Shown here: piece after piece, positions 1-10,355 of the stretch
How the letters are laid out: every line of letters starts with the position of its first letter
How positions within the stretch are numbered: position 1 is the first letter of the stretch
The notes under the pieces: generated by a model
What the model saw: only the letters and a program-made list of their open reading frames with translations
What the model was told of the DNA's origin: nothing
The model's database searches: none
Made by a program: the position numbers and the translations under genes
Assembly (NCBI RefSeq): GCF_030813515.1
Contig: NZ_JAUSUK010000001.1
Location: 1,426,001 to 1,490,000 of the forward strand
From: Rhodopseudomonas julia
GTDB lineage: Bacteria > Pseudomonadota > Alphaproteobacteria > Rhizobiales > Afifellaceae
DNA length: 64,000 nt
Reading direction: 5' to 3'

Positions 1-1
1 G

Positions 2-706
2 GGTGTCATCCCCTATGCGAACTATTCGACATCCTTCTCGCCGAATATCGGGCTCGTCTACGATGATGTGACGAGCGACGAGGGACGCGCGGCAGAGCCC
101 ACCATCGCCGACCAGGTGGAGGTCGGCGTGAAATATGAGATCCCCGAGACGAATGCGATCGTGAGCGCGGCCTATTTCAACATCGCGCAGACCGACGGAG
201 TCGTCTTCGACACGACGACCGGCATCAACCGGCAGCGGCAGCTCGATCTCACCTCGGAAGGCGTCGAATTGGGGGCGCAGGCCTCGCTTGACAACGGCCT
301 CAACCTGATCGCTTCCTACACGCATCTCAAGATGACCATCGATAAGGGGGCGACCGGGACGGCCGGCAACGAATTATCCGGCGTGCCCAACAACATTTTC
401 TCGCTCTGGGGGCTCTATCAGTTCCAGCCGGGCTCGCCGCTTGCCGGCCTCGGGATCGGAGCGGGTGTGCGCTATGTCGGGGACAGCTACGGCGACGACA
501 CCAATACGTTGAAGAACGACGACCGCTACTTCATCGATGCGTCGCTTTCTTATGACTTTGGGGCCCGCGATCCGCGGCTCGCCGGAGCCAAGCTGCAGAT
601 CAACGCCAAGAATCTCCTGGATGAGCGGGAGCCGATTTGCACCTCCGGCTATTGCTACCGCGACGAGGGGAGGACGATCATCGGCAGCCTGCGCTACCGC
701 TTCTGA
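2..706 (+). CDS. TonB-dependent siderophore receptor, C-terminal part (partial)
   Basis: This is the end of an outer membrane TonB-dependent receptor; the reading frame is open from the first bases of the window, so the plug domain and most of the barrel lie upstream. About 234 residues are visible. They read as alternating barrel strands and end in GSLRYRF, the terminal aromatic signature of outer membrane barrels. The sequence [10 protein letters not shown] near the end carries the Cys pair common in FhuA/FoxA-type ferrisiderophore receptors. The stop codon overlaps the start of the next gene (TGATG), so the receptor and the permease are translationally coupled. A ferric-hydroxamate or rhizobactin-like substrate is inferred from the partner gene; the substrate cannot be read from this fragment. 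Confidence 0.92.
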   Translation, partial: GVIPYANYSTSFSPNIGLVYDDVTSDEGRAAEPTIADQVEVGVKYEIPETNAIVSAAYFNIAQTDGVVFDTTTGINRQRQLDLTSEGVELGAQASLDNGLNLIASYTHLKMTIDKGATGTAGNELSGVPNNIFSLWGLYQFQPGSPLAGLGIGAGVRYVGDSYGDDTNTLKNDDRYFIDASLSYDFGARDPRLAGAKLQINAKNLLDEREPICTSGYCYRDEGRTIIGSLRYRF

Positions 707-1971
707 TGGCGGCGGACGAGGCGGCCGAGACGCCATCCTGCCATTGGCTCAAGAGGCCGCTCGCCACGCTCGCCGCGATCGGCGGCCTCTATGTCGCGCA
801 GAGCGTCATCGGGGGGATGACCTGGGTCGGCCTGCCCGCTGTCCTGCGCAGCCAAGGCGCCGATCTCGGCGATATCGGTCTTGTTTCGCTGATCGCGCTG
901 CCTTGGGCGCTCAAGTTTCTTTGGGCGCCTGCCGTCGAACGCTATCGCCTGCCTCCTCGCGGGCGCAATCGCTCCGGGTCCATCGTCCTCGCCGGCATTT
1001 TGATGGTCGTGGCCATCTTGGGGCTCATCGGCGCGCTGCCTGCTGAGGCGCTTTGGGCGATCTTCGCCCTTCTCACTCTCGCCGCCCTTGCCACGGCGAC
1101 GGTCGATATCGCCTGCGACGGCTATGCGGTCGAAAATCTCTCCACGCAGCAGCAGGGCTGGGGCAACAGCGCTCAGGTCGGCGGCGCCTATCTCGGCTCG
1201 GCTCTCGGCGGCGGCCTGTTTCTGGTGATCGTCGGGCATAGCGGCTGGACCGCCGGCGTGTGGACGATGGCGGCGCTCGTGACGCTCCTCGCGCTCCCCT
1301 TCCTCGTCCAGTCGCGGGCTGTAAGCTTCGATGCGGAACGTACGCATCTTCCCTCGCTTCGGGCGGCTCTTGCGCGCCGCGAAATTCGCCGCGGCCTTGC
1401 CGTCGCCGCGCTTTACGTGGTGGCGCAGAAAACCCCCTTCAACATGCTGTCGCCCTACCTCGTCGATCGCGAGGTGAGCCTTGCGACACTCGGTATCCTG
1501 AACGGGCTCGGCTCTATCGTGCTCGGCATTTCTGGATCGCTCCTGGGGGGCGCCTGCGTGCGCTTGTTCGGGGTGCGGCCGGTGCTGGTGGCGGCGCTTG
1601 CCCTGCAGTCGATGGTGCTCGCCTTTCTGTCCTTCTCTGTCACCGCGCCGTGGATCCCCCTCTGGCTCGTCATCGGGGTGGCTCTGGTGGCGACGTCGGG
1701 GTTGATGGCCTTCGGTTTCGTGGCGCTTTACGCGCAATTCATGCGCTGGTCGGACCCCCGCCAGGCCGGCATCGACTTCACGTTGTTTCAATGCGTCGAC
1801 GCCCTCGTTTCGTTGAGTGGCGGTATTGCTGCGGGTTTTCTCGCCGAGCGTTTCGGGTATTCGCCGTTCTTCGCTGGCGCCGCTGTTCTTGCAGGGCTTG
1901 CCGTCGCGGCGATTGCTGTGGTGGCAGGCGAGAAGACGTCGAAATCCGGCTGCGGAGGGGCTGCCGGATGA
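706..1971 (+). CDS. RhtX/FptX-like MFS siderophore permease
   Basis: This predicted inner membrane protein of 421 residues has about 12 hydrophobic segments and is of the major facilitator type. Its early sequence, with [13 protein letters not shown] and [11 protein letters not shown], resembles the AmpG/RhtX/FptX branch, single-protein permeases that carry ferrisiderophores or muropeptides across the inner membrane. The ATG at 706 overlaps the receptor stop codon by one base, which fixes the start and implies a two-gene operon. The partner makes siderophore import (as for RhtX with rhizobactin 1021, or FptX with pyochelin) more likely than AmpG-type muropeptide import. No ABC permease or periplasmic binding protein is visible on this side of the receptor. 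The family is fairly sure; the substrate is inferred. Confidence 0.83.
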   Translation: MAADEAAETPSCHWLKRPLATLAAIGGLYVAQSVIGGMTWVGLPAVLRSQGADLGDIGLVSLIALPWALKFLWAPAVERYRLPPRGRNRSGSIVLAGILMVVAILGLIGALPAEALWAIFALLTLAALATATVDIACDGYAVENLSTQQQGWGNSAQVGGAYLGSALGGGLFLVIVGHSGWTAGVWTMAALVTLLALPFLVQSRAVSFDAERTHLPSLRAALARREIRRGLAVAALYVVAQKTPFNMLSPYLVDREVSLATLGILNGLGSIVLGISGSLLGGACVRLFGVRPVLVAALALQSMVLAFLSFSVTAPWIPLWLVIGVALVATSGLMAFGFVALYAQFMRWSDPRQAGIDFTLFQCVDALVSLSGGIAAGFLAERFGYSPFFAGAAVLAGLAVAAIAVVAGEKTSKSGCGGAAG

Positions 1972-2007
1972 ATGGCGAAGATGTCTCGTCCAGGCGGATT
2001 GCCGCCT

Positions 2008-2862
2008 TCAGCCATGACGCTCGAATGTCTCGCGCAAACATCGGCTGACCGCGCGGATCGGCGCCGAATTTTTCAGATCCGAATGAATGGCGAGCCAGAG
2101 TTCGCGCACGGGGAGGGTTTCGCCAATGCCGACCGCCACGAGCTCCTGGTCGCCCGCGGCGACGAACTCCGGTAAGATTGCGATGCCTGCGCCCGCTCGT
2201 GCCGCCGCCTGTTGAATCTCCGACGTGCTTCCCAAGAAGGAAATCGGCCTCACCCCGGCAATGCGCTGGAGCGCGACGTGTTGCGCGGAGCGGTTCATTG
2301 GCTCGTCGTAACTGATGAACCGCCAATCGCCTTCCTCCGTCTCGGCCAGGTAGGTGGGGCTCGCATAGAGGCGGAACGGCATCTCCGCGAGCTTGACGAT
2401 GATCAGGTCACCGTCCTGGGGTCGGCTCAGCCGAACGGCAATGTCAGCCTCTCGCCGCTCCAGCGATGCGCTGCGTGTTTCTCCGAGGATGCGGATCGTC
2501 AGGTCTGGATGGCGCTTCTGCAAGCCGACCAGCGGTGCGGTCAGCATTGCGGCGGCCAGGGCTGGCGGGGCGCTGATCGTGACGGTACCGGCCAATTCGG
2601 AGCGCGCTCCGTCCACGGCACGTCCAATCGCCGTCGCCTCCGTTTCCATTCTTTGGACGAGGGCTGCGATACGCTCGCCATCCTCGGTCAGCGTCAGCCT
2701 GCGGCCGCGACGGTCGACCAGCTTCAGCTGCAGCTCGGCTTCCAAAGCGGCCACGCGCCGCGCCACGGTCGCGTGCTCGACCCGCAACAGACGGGCTGCG
2801 GCCGAAAGGCTGCCGGTGGCGGACAGCGCTCCGAAATGGCGGAGATTTTCCCAATCTGCCAT
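2008..2862 (-). CDS. LysR family transcriptional regulator
   Basis: This 284-residue protein has an N-terminal winged helix-turn-helix (residues about 3-62, with LSAAARLLRVEHATVARRVA as the helix-turn-helix) and a LysR substrate-binding domain (about 88-280). The length is normal for the family. It is transcribed away from the quinone oxidoreductase gene that starts 91 bp beyond its own start, the usual arrangement in which a LysR protein autoregulates and controls the divergent gene. The inducer is unknown. Its 3' end faces the MFS gene convergently, with only 36 bp between the stops. Confidence 0.93.
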   Translation of the reverse strand: MADWENLRHFGALSATGSLSAAARLLRVEHATVARRVAALEAELQLKLVDRRGRRLTLTEDGERIAALVQRMETEATAIGRAVDGARSELAGTVTISAPPALAAAMLTAPLVGLQKRHPDLTIRILGETRSASLERREADIAVRLSRPQDGDLIIVKLAEMPFRLYASPTYLAETEEGDWRFISYDEPMNRSAQHVALQRIAGVRPISFLGSTSEIQQAAARAGAGIAILPEFVAAGDQELVAVGIGETLPVRELWLAIHSDLKNSAPIRAVSRCLRETFERHG

Positions 2863-2953
2863 CAGCGATTTTCTCCCATCTGATGACTGCTTTTAGGCAA
2901 TTCCTGAACAGGGCGATATCGGAGAACACTGCCGCCAGAAAAGGAGTTTTGGC

Positions 2954-3922
2954 ATGAACGAAATGGTTCGGATGGTTGCTGCGGGCGGCGTGGAGGTTCT
3001 GGACGTGGCCAATGGCCCGGCGCTGGTGGCTGGGCCGGGCGAGATTTGCCTTCGGCAGGAGGCGATCGGCGTCAACTTTATCGACATCTATCAGAGGCGT
3101 GGGCTCTATCGCCTGCCGCTGCCGGCGGTTCTCGGTGTGGAGGGCGCAGGTGTCGTCGAAAGCGTGGGAGAGGGCGTCACACATATCGCTCCGGGCCACC
3201 GCGTGGCTTATGCCGGCGCGCTCGGCGGTTACGCGACAAGGCGAAAGCTGCCGGCGTGGCGGGCGATTCTCCTGCCAGAGGAGATCGGCTCGCGTGTCGC
3301 CGCCGCCTCGATGCTGAAGGGCCTGACCGCGCATATGCTTTTGACTCGAACCTATCCTGTCGGTGCGGGGACGGTGATTCTGGTCCACGCGGCGGCAGGC
3401 GGGCTCGGCGTGATGCTGGTGCGATGGGCCAAGCATCTGGGTGCGACCGTGATCGGGACTGTCGGATCGCGGGAGAAAGCGGAGCTGGCCAAAGCCCAGG
3501 GCGCCGACCATGTGATCGTCGGACGCAATGCGGATCTGGTCGCGGAGGTGGCAGCGATTACGGACGACAAGGGTGTAGACTTCGCCGTGGATGGTCTCGG
3601 CGGCGCCATCCTTGCAAAGACGCTGGGTTGCGTGCGCCCGTTCGGGACGGTGGCAAGCATCGGTCAGGCCGCGGGGCCGATACCGCCCGTGGCGGTGGAG
3701 GATCTCGGCCCCGTCCGGTGTCTGTCGCTCGCCCGGCCGAGCGTGATGGCCTATGCGGCAGATCAAGGCGCCTATCCGCAGGCGGCGGATGCGCTTCTTC
3801 AGGCCATGCAGCAGGGCGTCGTCGCGCAGATCGGAGCGGAGTATGCGCTCGGACAAGCTGCCGAAGCCCAAGCCGCTCTGGAGGCCGGTCGCACCACGGG
3901 CAGCCTTTTGCTCGTCCCCTGA
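2954..3922 (+). CDS. Quinone oxidoreductase (zinc-independent MDR family)
   Basis: This 322-residue cytoplasmic enzyme belongs to the medium-chain dehydrogenase/reductase superfamily, quinone oxidoreductase branch (NADPH:quinone reductase, Qor-like). The N-terminal GroES-like domain contains GVNFIDIYQRRGLYRLPLP, the typical Qor signature, and lacks the catalytic zinc ligands. The Rossmann domain carries the glycine-rich stretch VHAAAGGLGVMLVRWAK (about residues 139-155), the Qor version of the NADP-binding motif. A strong AAAGGAG ribosome binding site precedes the ATG at 2954. The divergent LysR gene is the likely regulator. Qor-like enzymes reduce quinones or alkenals, but the physiological substrate is not evident. 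Confidence 0.92.
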   Translation: MNEMVRMVAAGGVEVLDVANGPALVAGPGEICLRQEAIGVNFIDIYQRRGLYRLPLPAVLGVEGAGVVESVGEGVTHIAPGHRVAYAGALGGYATRRKLPAWRAILLPEEIGSRVAAASMLKGLTAHMLLTRTYPVGAGTVILVHAAAGGLGVMLVRWAKHLGATVIGTVGSREKAELAKAQGADHVIVGRNADLVAEVAAITDDKGVDFAVDGLGGAILAKTLGCVRPFGTVASIGQAAGPIPPVAVEDLGPVRCLSLARPSVMAYAADQGAYPQAADALLQAMQQGVVAQIGAEYALGQAAEAQAALEAGRTTGSLLLVP

Positions 3923-4281
3923 ACGGTTGAACGCCATTGGGGGTGGCCTTGAATGCCGCCTCCAAATCGCCGATGCTCGCGCAACTTCCCGCCACAGGCT
4001 GCCGAGTGAGACGTGATCGCCCCACCCGAAGTGTACCGAGCCGACGCGTTTCTCATGTTCGAAGGGGCGATGGCGGAGATGTCGCGTCGGGTTTGCGATG
4101 ACGGATGCCTGGCGCCCGTGCTAGAGGCGGCGCGCGCGGTGTTCGCTGTGAGACCCCGCCGTGGATCGCTGCCGCAGATTTCGGCCAAGTGCCGAAGCGG
4201 AAGGATCTTTTCGGGTTTCAAGGCGAAAAGCTGCGCAGCCGCGGGCTCCTCCTCCCCTCTGCCCGCCAGCGGGTCTTCGTG
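3923..4281. other. Intergenic region without a recognisable gene
   Basis: These 359 bases separate the quinone oxidoreductase from the transporter gene. Open frames extend upstream from the transporter in this stretch, but their Arg/Ser/Pro-rich translations look like GC-driven noise and do not resemble the family, which begins at MDFSALLSG. No stable hairpin with a T-run was found. The transporter promoter presumably lies here. Confidence 0.5.
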
Positions 4282-5949
4282 ATGGACTTCTCCGCCCTTC
4301 TTTCCGGCCTCGATCCCGTCGCAAGCGGCCTCGTGGTCCTCTGTCTCGTCGCCGTCACCGGCCTCGCTCTCGGCAATGTCCGGATAGGCTCCGTTTCGCT
4401 CGGCATTGGCGGCGTCCTCTTCGCGGGTATCGTCTGGGGCCATCTCGGCTTCACCGTCGATCCAGAAGTGGCGCATTTCCTGCGCGAATTCGGCCTCATC
4501 CTCTTCGTCTATTCGATCGGCATCCAGGTCGGGCCGGGCTTCTTTTCGGCGCTCAAGCGCTCTGGGCTTGCGCTCAACGGTCTCGCCGCCGGTCTCGTCT
4601 TTCTCTCCATCATCGTCGCGGCCGCATTGCACCTTATCGTCGGGGTGCCCTTGCCGGTGATGCTCGGGCTGATGTCTGGGGCAACGACCAACACGCCTTC
4701 TCTCGGCGCCGCGACCCAGATGCTGACCAGCGTCGGGGCAGGGCCCGAGGCTCTCGCAGCGCCCGCGCTCGGCTATGCCGTGGCTTATCCTTTCGGCATT
4801 CTCGGCATTCTTCTGACCATGGGGATCGTGCGGGCCGTCCTGCGCATTCGGCCCGAAGCCGAGCAGGCGGCATTCGAAGCGGAGCGGGCCGCCAAACAGC
4901 AGGGGCTGCAGACCGTCAACGTCAAGGTCACCAATCGCAACATGCAGGGGCTTACGATCGGCGCTCTGCCGGGGCTCGAAGAGATGAGCCTCGTCGTCTC
5001 CCGCATCATGCGCGACGGTGTCGTGGAGGTCGCGCATCCGGAGAAGGAGGTCCGGCTCAACGACGTTCTCCTTCTCGTCGGCCCGGCGGAGAAACTGCCC
5101 GGCATGGTCCGCATCCTCGGCCAGCGGGCGAAGACCGACCTGAAGGCGATCCCGTCCGACGTGAAATGGAAGCGCTTCGTCGTCACCAATTCTAACGTTT
5201 TTGGCGCCTCTCTCGGCAGTCTGGACCTGCTGCACCGCCACGACGTCGTCATCAGCCGCGTCACCCGCTCCGGCATCGAACTCGCCCCGCATGATGGGCT
5301 GCGCCTGCAATTCGGCGACATTTGCACCGTCATCGGCCATCCGGAAAATCTCGACAAGGCCGCTCAGGTTCTCGGCAATCGCACCCAGGCCCTGGAGCAG
5401 GTGCAGATCCTGCCGATCTTTCTCGGCATCGCACTCGGTGTTCTCTTCGGCTCCATCCCGGTCGCTTTTCCGGGCATGCCGGCACCGGTGAAGCTCGGGC
5501 TTGCGGGCGGACCGCTCGTCGTCGCCATCATCCTGTCGCGCCTCGGCCATATCGGGCCACTCGTCTGGTTCATGCCGTCGAGCGCCAATCACGCTTTGCG
5601 CGAGATCGGCATCGTTCTCTTCCTCGGCATTGTCGGGCTCAAGGCGGGGGAGAGTTTCGTCTCCATTCTGGTGGAGGGCGACGGGCTCATCTGGCTTGTC
5701 TATGGCGCCCTCATCACCATCATCCCGCTTCTGATCATCGGCTTCGTGGGCCGGTTGGTGCTGCGGCTCAATTATCTGACGCTGTGCGGCCTTCTCGCCG
5801 GCAGCATGACCGATCCTCCGGCCCTTGCCTTCGCGAATGCGATCCGCCCCTCAGAGGCGCCGTCGCTCGCCTATGCGACGGTCTATCCGCTCGTCATGGT
5901 GCTGCGCATCCTGGCGCCGCAGGTCCTCGTCCTGATCTTCTGGTTCTGA
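4282..5949 (+). CDS. AspT/YidE/YbjL-type antiporter with two TrkA-C domains
   Basis: This inner membrane protein of 555 residues has the family's symmetrical layout: a hydrophobic half (about 8-180), two soluble RCK/TrkA-C domains in tandem (about 205-285 and 295-375), then a second hydrophobic half (about 385-553). The signature GATTNTPSLGAATQML falls near residue 132, and its counterpart GSMTDPPALAFANAI lies near residue 506 in the second half, as in aspartate:alanine exchangers (TC 2.A.81). I chose the ATG at 4282 because the hydrophobic N-terminus begins there; the frame is open further upstream but encodes nothing family-like. The substrate is unknown: a few AspT members exchange aspartate/alanine or succinate, but YidE and YbjL remain uncharacterised. 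It converges with the yeiH-like gene. Confidence 0.9.
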   Translation: MDFSALLSGLDPVASGLVVLCLVAVTGLALGNVRIGSVSLGIGGVLFAGIVWGHLGFTVDPEVAHFLREFGLILFVYSIGIQVGPGFFSALKRSGLALNGLAAGLVFLSIIVAAALHLIVGVPLPVMLGLMSGATTNTPSLGAATQMLTSVGAGPEALAAPALGYAVAYPFGILGILLTMGIVRAVLRIRPEAEQAAFEAERAAKQQGLQTVNVKVTNRNMQGLTIGALPGLEEMSLVVSRIMRDGVVEVAHPEKEVRLNDVLLLVGPAEKLPGMVRILGQRAKTDLKAIPSDVKWKRFVVTNSNVFGASLGSLDLLHRHDVVISRVTRSGIELAPHDGLRLQFGDICTVIGHPENLDKAAQVLGNRTQALEQVQILPIFLGIALGVLFGSIPVAFPGMPAPVKLGLAGGPLVVAIILSRLGHIGPLVWFMPSSANHALREIGIVLFLGIVGLKAGESFVSILVEGDGLIWLVYGALITIIPLLIIGFVGRLVLRLNYLTLCGLLAGSMTDPPALAFANAIRPSEAPSLAYATVYPLVMVLRILAPQVLVLIFWF

Positions 5950-5962
5950 GACGGTCGCAGTC

Positions 5963-7096
5963 TCAGAAGAAGAGCTTTACCAGGGTGAGGCTGAACGTCG
6001 AGATGAAGAGGAAGGCGAGGAGGCCGAGAAGCGCGGGGTGCAGGCCTTTCGCCATCAGCTTGCGCACATCCGTCTCCAGCCCCATCGCGGCGAGCGCCAT
6101 CGACAGAAGAAAGGTCGTGGCAAGCGCGATCTCGCTCTTTGCCGCTTCCGGAATGTCCACGAGGCTGTTGACGCCGACGAGGGCGATGAAGCCGAGCACG
6201 AACCAGGGGATCGGTGCTCGGACGCCAGAATTGCCGGAGGTCGCGAGACGCTCGCGGGCGAGGATGCCGAGGCCAAGAACGACCGGCGCCAGCATCATCA
6301 CCCGCGACAGCTTGGCGATGGTGCCGAATTCGCCGGCCTCGGCCCCGTTCTGATAGGCGGCTGCGACCACTTGGGCGATCTCGTGCACCGAAGCCCCGGT
6401 CCACAGCCCGAAAGCGTGCGGTCCGAGGCCAAAGAGCGGACCGAGGAACGGATAGGCGAACATCGCGATCGAGCCGAAGATGGTGACGCAGGCGACGGCA
6501 TAGGCGACGTCCTCATCATGGGCGTTCGTCACGGTGTTGGTGGCGATGACGGCGGAGGCCCCGCAGATCGACGTGCCGGCGGCGATCAATTCCGCGAGCT
6601 TGCGTTCCACGCCGAGCTTTCTCCCGCACCAGACCGTGAAGGTGAAGGTCGAAAGAAGTGTGGCGATGATGATAGCGACCCCGGTTCCGCCGACCTCGAT
6701 TACTTGCGCAGCCGTCAGCTGGAGGCCGAGCAGGATGATGGCGAAGCGCAGGATGCGGCGCATCGAGAAGCCAACGCCCGCTTTGGCAACAACGGGCGTG
6801 CCGATGAGGTTGTGAAACAGGATGCCGATGAGGATGGCGATGATCATCGGGCTGAAAGCGCCGAGCCCTGGAAGCTGACGAAGCCCGAAGGCTGCTGCTG
6901 CAATCGCTGCGGCGAGACCCACGCCGGGAAGGATGGCGCCGAGAAAGCGGGTGCTCGTGGCGGTGGGCGATGTGACGACCGGATCGGCGCGGTCCGCGTC
7001 GACGAATGTGTCTGCGGTGATTTCGGGTTCGTCGCTCAATGCGGTCAAGATCGGTCTCCGTCCGGAAGACCGATCTTTCGCATCCCAGGCTTCCAT
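5963..7096 (-). CDS. YeiH/UPF0324 family membrane protein (putative sulfate exporter)
   Basis: This polytopic membrane protein of 377 residues has about 10 hydrophobic segments after a polar N-terminal tail of about 45 residues. The conserved core is clear: [17 protein letters not shown], the Ser/Cys-rich [16 protein letters not shown], and [16 protein letters not shown] are hallmarks of UPF0324 (YeiH, PSE family). Members are often annotated as putative sulfate exporters near sulfonate or taurine genes, but the biochemical evidence is thin. The ATG at 7096 lies inside a perfect 10-bp inverted repeat; an in-frame GTG one codon upstream is the alternative start. No sulfur gene is adjacent here. 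The nearest neighbours are a convergent transporter and the molybdoenzyme operon upstream on the same strand. Confidence 0.9.
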   Translation of the reverse strand: MEAWDAKDRSSGRRPILTALSDEPEITADTFVDADRADPVVTSPTATSTRFLGAILPGVGLAAAIAAAAFGLRQLPGLGAFSPMIIAILIGILFHNLIGTPVVAKAGVGFSMRRILRFAIILLGLQLTAAQVIEVGGTGVAIIIATLLSTFTFTVWCGRKLGVERKLAELIAAGTSICGASAVIATNTVTNAHDEDVAYAVACVTIFGSIAMFAYPFLGPLFGLGPHAFGLWTGASVHEIAQVVAAAYQNGAEAGEFGTIAKLSRVMMLAPVVLGLGILARERLATSGNSGVRAPIPWFVLGFIALVGVNSLVDIPEAAKSEIALATTFLLSMALAAMGLETDVRKLMAKGLHPALLGLLAFLFISTFSLTLVKLFF

Positions 7097-7127
7097 CACT
7101 CCAACGCATAATTTCGCTTGGAGTGAT
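7095..7127. promoter_or_regulatory. Perfect 10-bp inverted repeat over the yeiH-like start
   Basis: ATCACTCCAA (7095-7104) is repeated in inverse at 7118-7127 with a 13-base spacer. On the minus strand it sits between the stop of the molybdoenzyme large subunit (7144) and the start of the yeiH-like gene. One arm contains both the GGAG ribosome binding site and the start codon. It may be an operator, or an RNA hairpin that closes the start; no T-run follows, so it is a poor intrinsic terminator. Confidence 0.6.
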
Positions 7128-7143
7128 CGGAAAGATCAATGAG

Positions 7144-9369
7144 TCAGGCGTCTGGGAGACCTGCCAGGACCTTGTCGAGGGTGGCCGGATAATTGCGGAC
7201 CCGCACGCCGCAGGCGTTGTAGATAGCGTTGGTGATCGCTGCGCCGACGCCCGCAAGCGCGAGTTCTCCAAGACCCTTGCCGGCGAGAAGGCTCGCTGCC
7301 GTGTCGCGCTCCTCAAGGAAGACGACGTCGAGCTGGGGCACATCGGCATTCACCGGCACATGGTATTCGCCAAGGTCGTGATTGACGAGTAGGCCGGTGC
7401 GGGGATCGATCACCAGCTCTTCCGCGAGCGCCGATCCGATCCCCCAGATCTGGCCGCCGTAGCATTGCGAGGTGGCCGTCTTCTCGTTGAGGATGCGCCC
7501 GGCGGCAGCGACGGTCAGAAGCCGGCGCACCCGGGTCTCGCCCGTCACGGCGTTGACGCCGACCTCGCAAAAATGCGCGCCATAGCTCGCCTGATGGGTG
7601 GTTTCGGCCGTCTTGCCAGGCTCGATCGTGCCGCGGCCTGTGAGCGTTCCGCCTTCAAGGATCTCGTGAAAGGGGATCCGTCGGTTTCCCGCGATCGCCT
7701 GGCCGTCCTTGAGGGTCAGGTCCGAGGCGTCGACGTCGAGGCGTTTGGCGAGCGCCTTCACCAGGTCCTCGCAGGCAAGATAGACCGACGAGCCGGCGCT
7801 GTTGGCTCCCCAGGAGCCGCCGGAGCCCGACGAGGGCGGCAGGTCCGTATCGCCCAAAAGCACGGTCACGTGCTCGGGAGAAAGTCCCAGCATCTCGGCC
7901 GTGATCTGCTGCAGGATCGTGTAGGAGCCGGTGCCGATATCCGTCATCGCCGTGCGCACGGTGGCGCGGCCGTCGGGGGCGAGCTCCACCTCGGCTGAGG
8001 ATTTCATCAGCTGGTGGCTGCGCGAAGCCGCAGCCATGCCATAGCCAATCCACCATTCGCCTTCGCGCCGGCTTGCCGGCTTCTTCGGACGGTTCTCCCA
8101 GCCGAAGCGGCGCGCACCCTCGTCATAGCACTCCAGCAGCTTTCGTGAGGAAAAGGGAAGCTCGTCCTGGGGTGCGACCTCAGGCTCGTTCAGCTTGCGA
8201 AATTCGATCGGATCGAGGTTGAGCCGGATGGCAAGCTCGTCCATCGCGCTCTCGAGCGACAACATGCCAACGGCTTCGCCGGGTGCACGCACCGAGGCCG
8301 TCATCAGGACATCGGTTTCCGCTAGCCGATGGGTGATCTGTCGGTTCTCGCCCGCATAGAGGAACACCGTCGAAATCGCGACCGGCTCGAAGAACGAATT
8401 GCCGGGCGAATTGGTGACGAAATTCTCATGTGCCAGCGCAGTGATACGGCCTTCCTTCGTGGTGCCGATACGGACGCGCTGGATCGTCTCGGAACGCCGG
8501 GACGTCGTTTGAAAGACGTGCTGGCGGCTGAGGGCGACCTTCACCGGCTTGCCTGCCGCTCTCGCGCCGAGCGCTGCCAGAACGGCATCCGGGCCGATGC
8601 CGAGCTTGGAGCCGAAGCCGCCGCCGACATAGGGGCTCAACAGATGGACGTTCTCCACGGGCACGCCGACGCCGTTGGCGATCTGAATGACGTTCGTCTC
8701 CAGAAGCTGGCAGGACGACCAGATCGTGAGCTTGTCGCCGTCCCATTTGGCGACGGCCGCATGCGGCTCCATCGGGGCGGCGCTGTGGCTTGGCGTCGTA
8801 TAGGTTTCGTCGAACTGGATCTCGGCCGCCGCAAAGGCCGCTTCGAAATCGCCGCGCAGATTGTCGGGCTGCATGGCGCCGGGACCGGGATTGGTCGCGT
8901 CTTCGAGGTGATCGCGCAGGCTGTAACGGCCCTCGCCGGGCTCGTAGATGGTTTTGACGAGCGACGCGGCATGCCGAGCCGCCTCGAAGGTTTCGGCGAC
9001 GACGAGCGCCAGCGGCTGGCCGTAATGGAAGACCTGGCCGTCGATCGTCTGCGCTGCCGGCGCCATGGGGAGGGCGGAGGCGCGCAGCACTCTGTCGCCC
9101 GCAATGACGGCCAGAACGCCCGGCGCCGCCTCCGCTTTGGAGGTGTCGATGGAACGGATCTTCGCCTTGCCGATCCCGGCCGTCACCATGAAGCCGTAGG
9201 CCACGTCTTCACCCGCGAGATGCTCGTAAGCGTAAGGCGCGCGGCCCGACACTTTGAGGGCGCCCTCGTAGCGGTTGAGGGGCTTGCCGAGAACGGCCTG
9301 CGTGCCGTGATCGAGGCGCGTTTCGCCGACCGCCTCGTCCATCACATAGGTGTTTGCGTCGGTGGTCAT
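7144..9369 (-). CDS. Molybdenum hydroxylase large subunit (PaoC/YagR-like aldehyde oxidoreductase)
   Basis: This 741-residue subunit binds molybdopterin in a xanthine dehydrogenase family enzyme. The N-terminal hammerhead domain is visible in [20 protein letters not shown], followed by the Mo-cofactor domains with [13 protein letters not shown] (about residue 245) and [14 protein letters not shown] (about 520). The conserved catalytic glutamate is present near the C-terminus in [15 protein letters not shown]. The length fits the compact PaoC/YagR type better than classical XdhB. It is the last gene of a minus-strand operon and its ATG overlaps the preceding FAD-subunit stop by 4 bases. The family oxidises aromatic and other aldehydes. 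The substrate here is not proven, and purine or isoquinoline-type substrates cannot be excluded. Confidence 0.92.
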   Translation of the reverse strand: MTTDANTYVMDEAVGETRLDHGTQAVLGKPLNRYEGALKVSGRAPYAYEHLAGEDVAYGFMVTAGIGKAKIRSIDTSKAEAAPGVLAVIAGDRVLRASALPMAPAAQTIDGQVFHYGQPLALVVAETFEAARHAASLVKTIYEPGEGRYSLRDHLEDATNPGPGAMQPDNLRGDFEAAFAAAEIQFDETYTTPSHSAAPMEPHAAVAKWDGDKLTIWSSCQLLETNVIQIANGVGVPVENVHLLSPYVGGGFGSKLGIGPDAVLAALGARAAGKPVKVALSRQHVFQTTSRRSETIQRVRIGTTKEGRITALAHENFVTNSPGNSFFEPVAISTVFLYAGENRQITHRLAETDVLMTASVRAPGEAVGMLSLESAMDELAIRLNLDPIEFRKLNEPEVAPQDELPFSSRKLLECYDEGARRFGWENRPKKPASRREGEWWIGYGMAAASRSHQLMKSSAEVELAPDGRATVRTAMTDIGTGSYTILQQITAEMLGLSPEHVTVLLGDTDLPPSSGSGGSWGANSAGSSVYLACEDLVKALAKRLDVDASDLTLKDGQAIAGNRRIPFHEILEGGTLTGRGTIEPGKTAETTHQASYGAHFCEVGVNAVTGETRVRRLLTVAAAGRILNEKTATSQCYGGQIWGIGSALAEELVIDPRTGLLVNHDLGEYHVPVNADVPQLDVVFLEERDTAASLLAGKGLGELALAGVGAAITNAIYNACGVRVRNYPATLDKVLAGLPDA

Positions 9370-10355
9370 TGGGCTGCCTCCTGCGTCGCCTCTGTGAGAA
9401 CGGCAATCATTGTCCGACGGGCGAGGGGGATCTTGAAATCGTTGTGACCATGGCCTGTCGCTCCCTTGAGAAGCAGATCCGCCGCCTCTTCAAACAGTGC
9501 TTGTGAAGGCTCCTGGCCGATCAGGGCGTCCTCGACGGCCCGGTCGCGCCATGGCTTGTGGGCGAGCCCGCCGAATGCGAGACGCGCCGAGGCGATGCGG
9601 CCGTTCTCGACGGCGACGATTGCCGCGACCGAAACCAGCGCGAACGCATAGGAGGCGCGGTCGCGCACCTTGCGATAAATGTGGCTTCCCTTCGGCGGAG
9701 GCGGCAGCACGACGTTGGTGATGAGTTCTCCAGGCTGCAGATTGCTCTCCACTTCCGGCGTCTGGCCAGGGAGGCGGTGGAAGTTCTTCAGCGCAATCGT
9801 CCGACTTCCGCCGTCCGGCAGCCGCGTTTCAACGGTCGCGTCGAGCGCCAGCATGGCGACCGCCATGTCGGAGGGATGGGTCGCGATGCATTGGTCGCTT
9901 GCGCCCAGGATTGCGTGGATGCGATTGAAGCCGTCGAGTGCGGCGCAGCCCGAACCCGGATTGCGTTTGTTGCAGGGCGCGGACGTCTCGTAGAAATAGT
10001 AGCAGCGCGTGCGTTGGAGGAGATTGCCGCCGGTCGTCGCCTTGTTGCGCAGCTGTGCCGAGGCGCCGGCGAGCAACGCCCGCGACAAGACCGGATAATC
10101 GCGCCGTACGGTGGCATCGGCAGCGAGATCGGCATTGGTGACCATGGCGCCGATCCTGAGGCCTCCATCCTCCGTCGGAGAGATCTCCGTCAAAGGCAGT
10201 CGCGAGACGTCGACAAGCGTTTTCGGCGCCTCGACTTCGAGTTTCATGAGGTCGAGAAGATTGGTGCCCCCGGCGATGAAGCGGCTGCCCTGCTCTTCGG
10301 CCAGGCGGCCGGCCTCCTCAAGGTCTCCGGCACGTGAATAGGCAAATTCCCTCAT
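9366..10355 (-). CDS. FAD-binding subunit of molybdenum hydroxylase (PaoB/YagS-like)
   Basis: This 329-residue flavoprotein carries electrons between the iron-sulfur subunit and an acceptor. The FAD-binding signature [17 protein letters not shown] is at residues 27-43, and [19 protein letters not shown] at about 103-121. Four cysteines at 118, 128, 137 and 156, with [10 protein letters not shown] between them, match the extra loop that holds a [4Fe-4S] cluster in PaoB-type subunits and is absent from ordinary XdhA/CoxM flavoproteins. It overlaps both neighbours by 4 bases (ATGA), so the three subunits are translationally coupled. Confidence 0.92.
   Translation of the reverse strand: MREFAYSRAGDLEEAGRLAEEQGSRFIAGGTNLLDLMKLEVEAPKTLVDVSRLPLTEISPTEDGGLRIGAMVTNADLAADATVRRDYPVLSRALLAGASAQLRNKATTGGNLLQRTRCYYFYETSAPCNKRNPGSGCAALDGFNRIHAILGASDQCIATHPSDMAVAMLALDATVETRLPDGGSRTIALKNFHRLPGQTPEVESNLQPGELITNVVLPPPPKGSHIYRKVRDRASYAFALVSVAAIVAVENGRIASARLAFGGLAHKPWRDRAVEDALIGQEPSQALFEEAADLLLKGATGHGHNDFKIPLARRTMIAVLTEATQEAAQ

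Noticed and set aside
3799-5592. 597-residue minus-strand frame over the AspT-like transporter
   Set aside because: The plus strand encodes a family-complete transporter; the minus frame is charged low-complexity sequence without family features.
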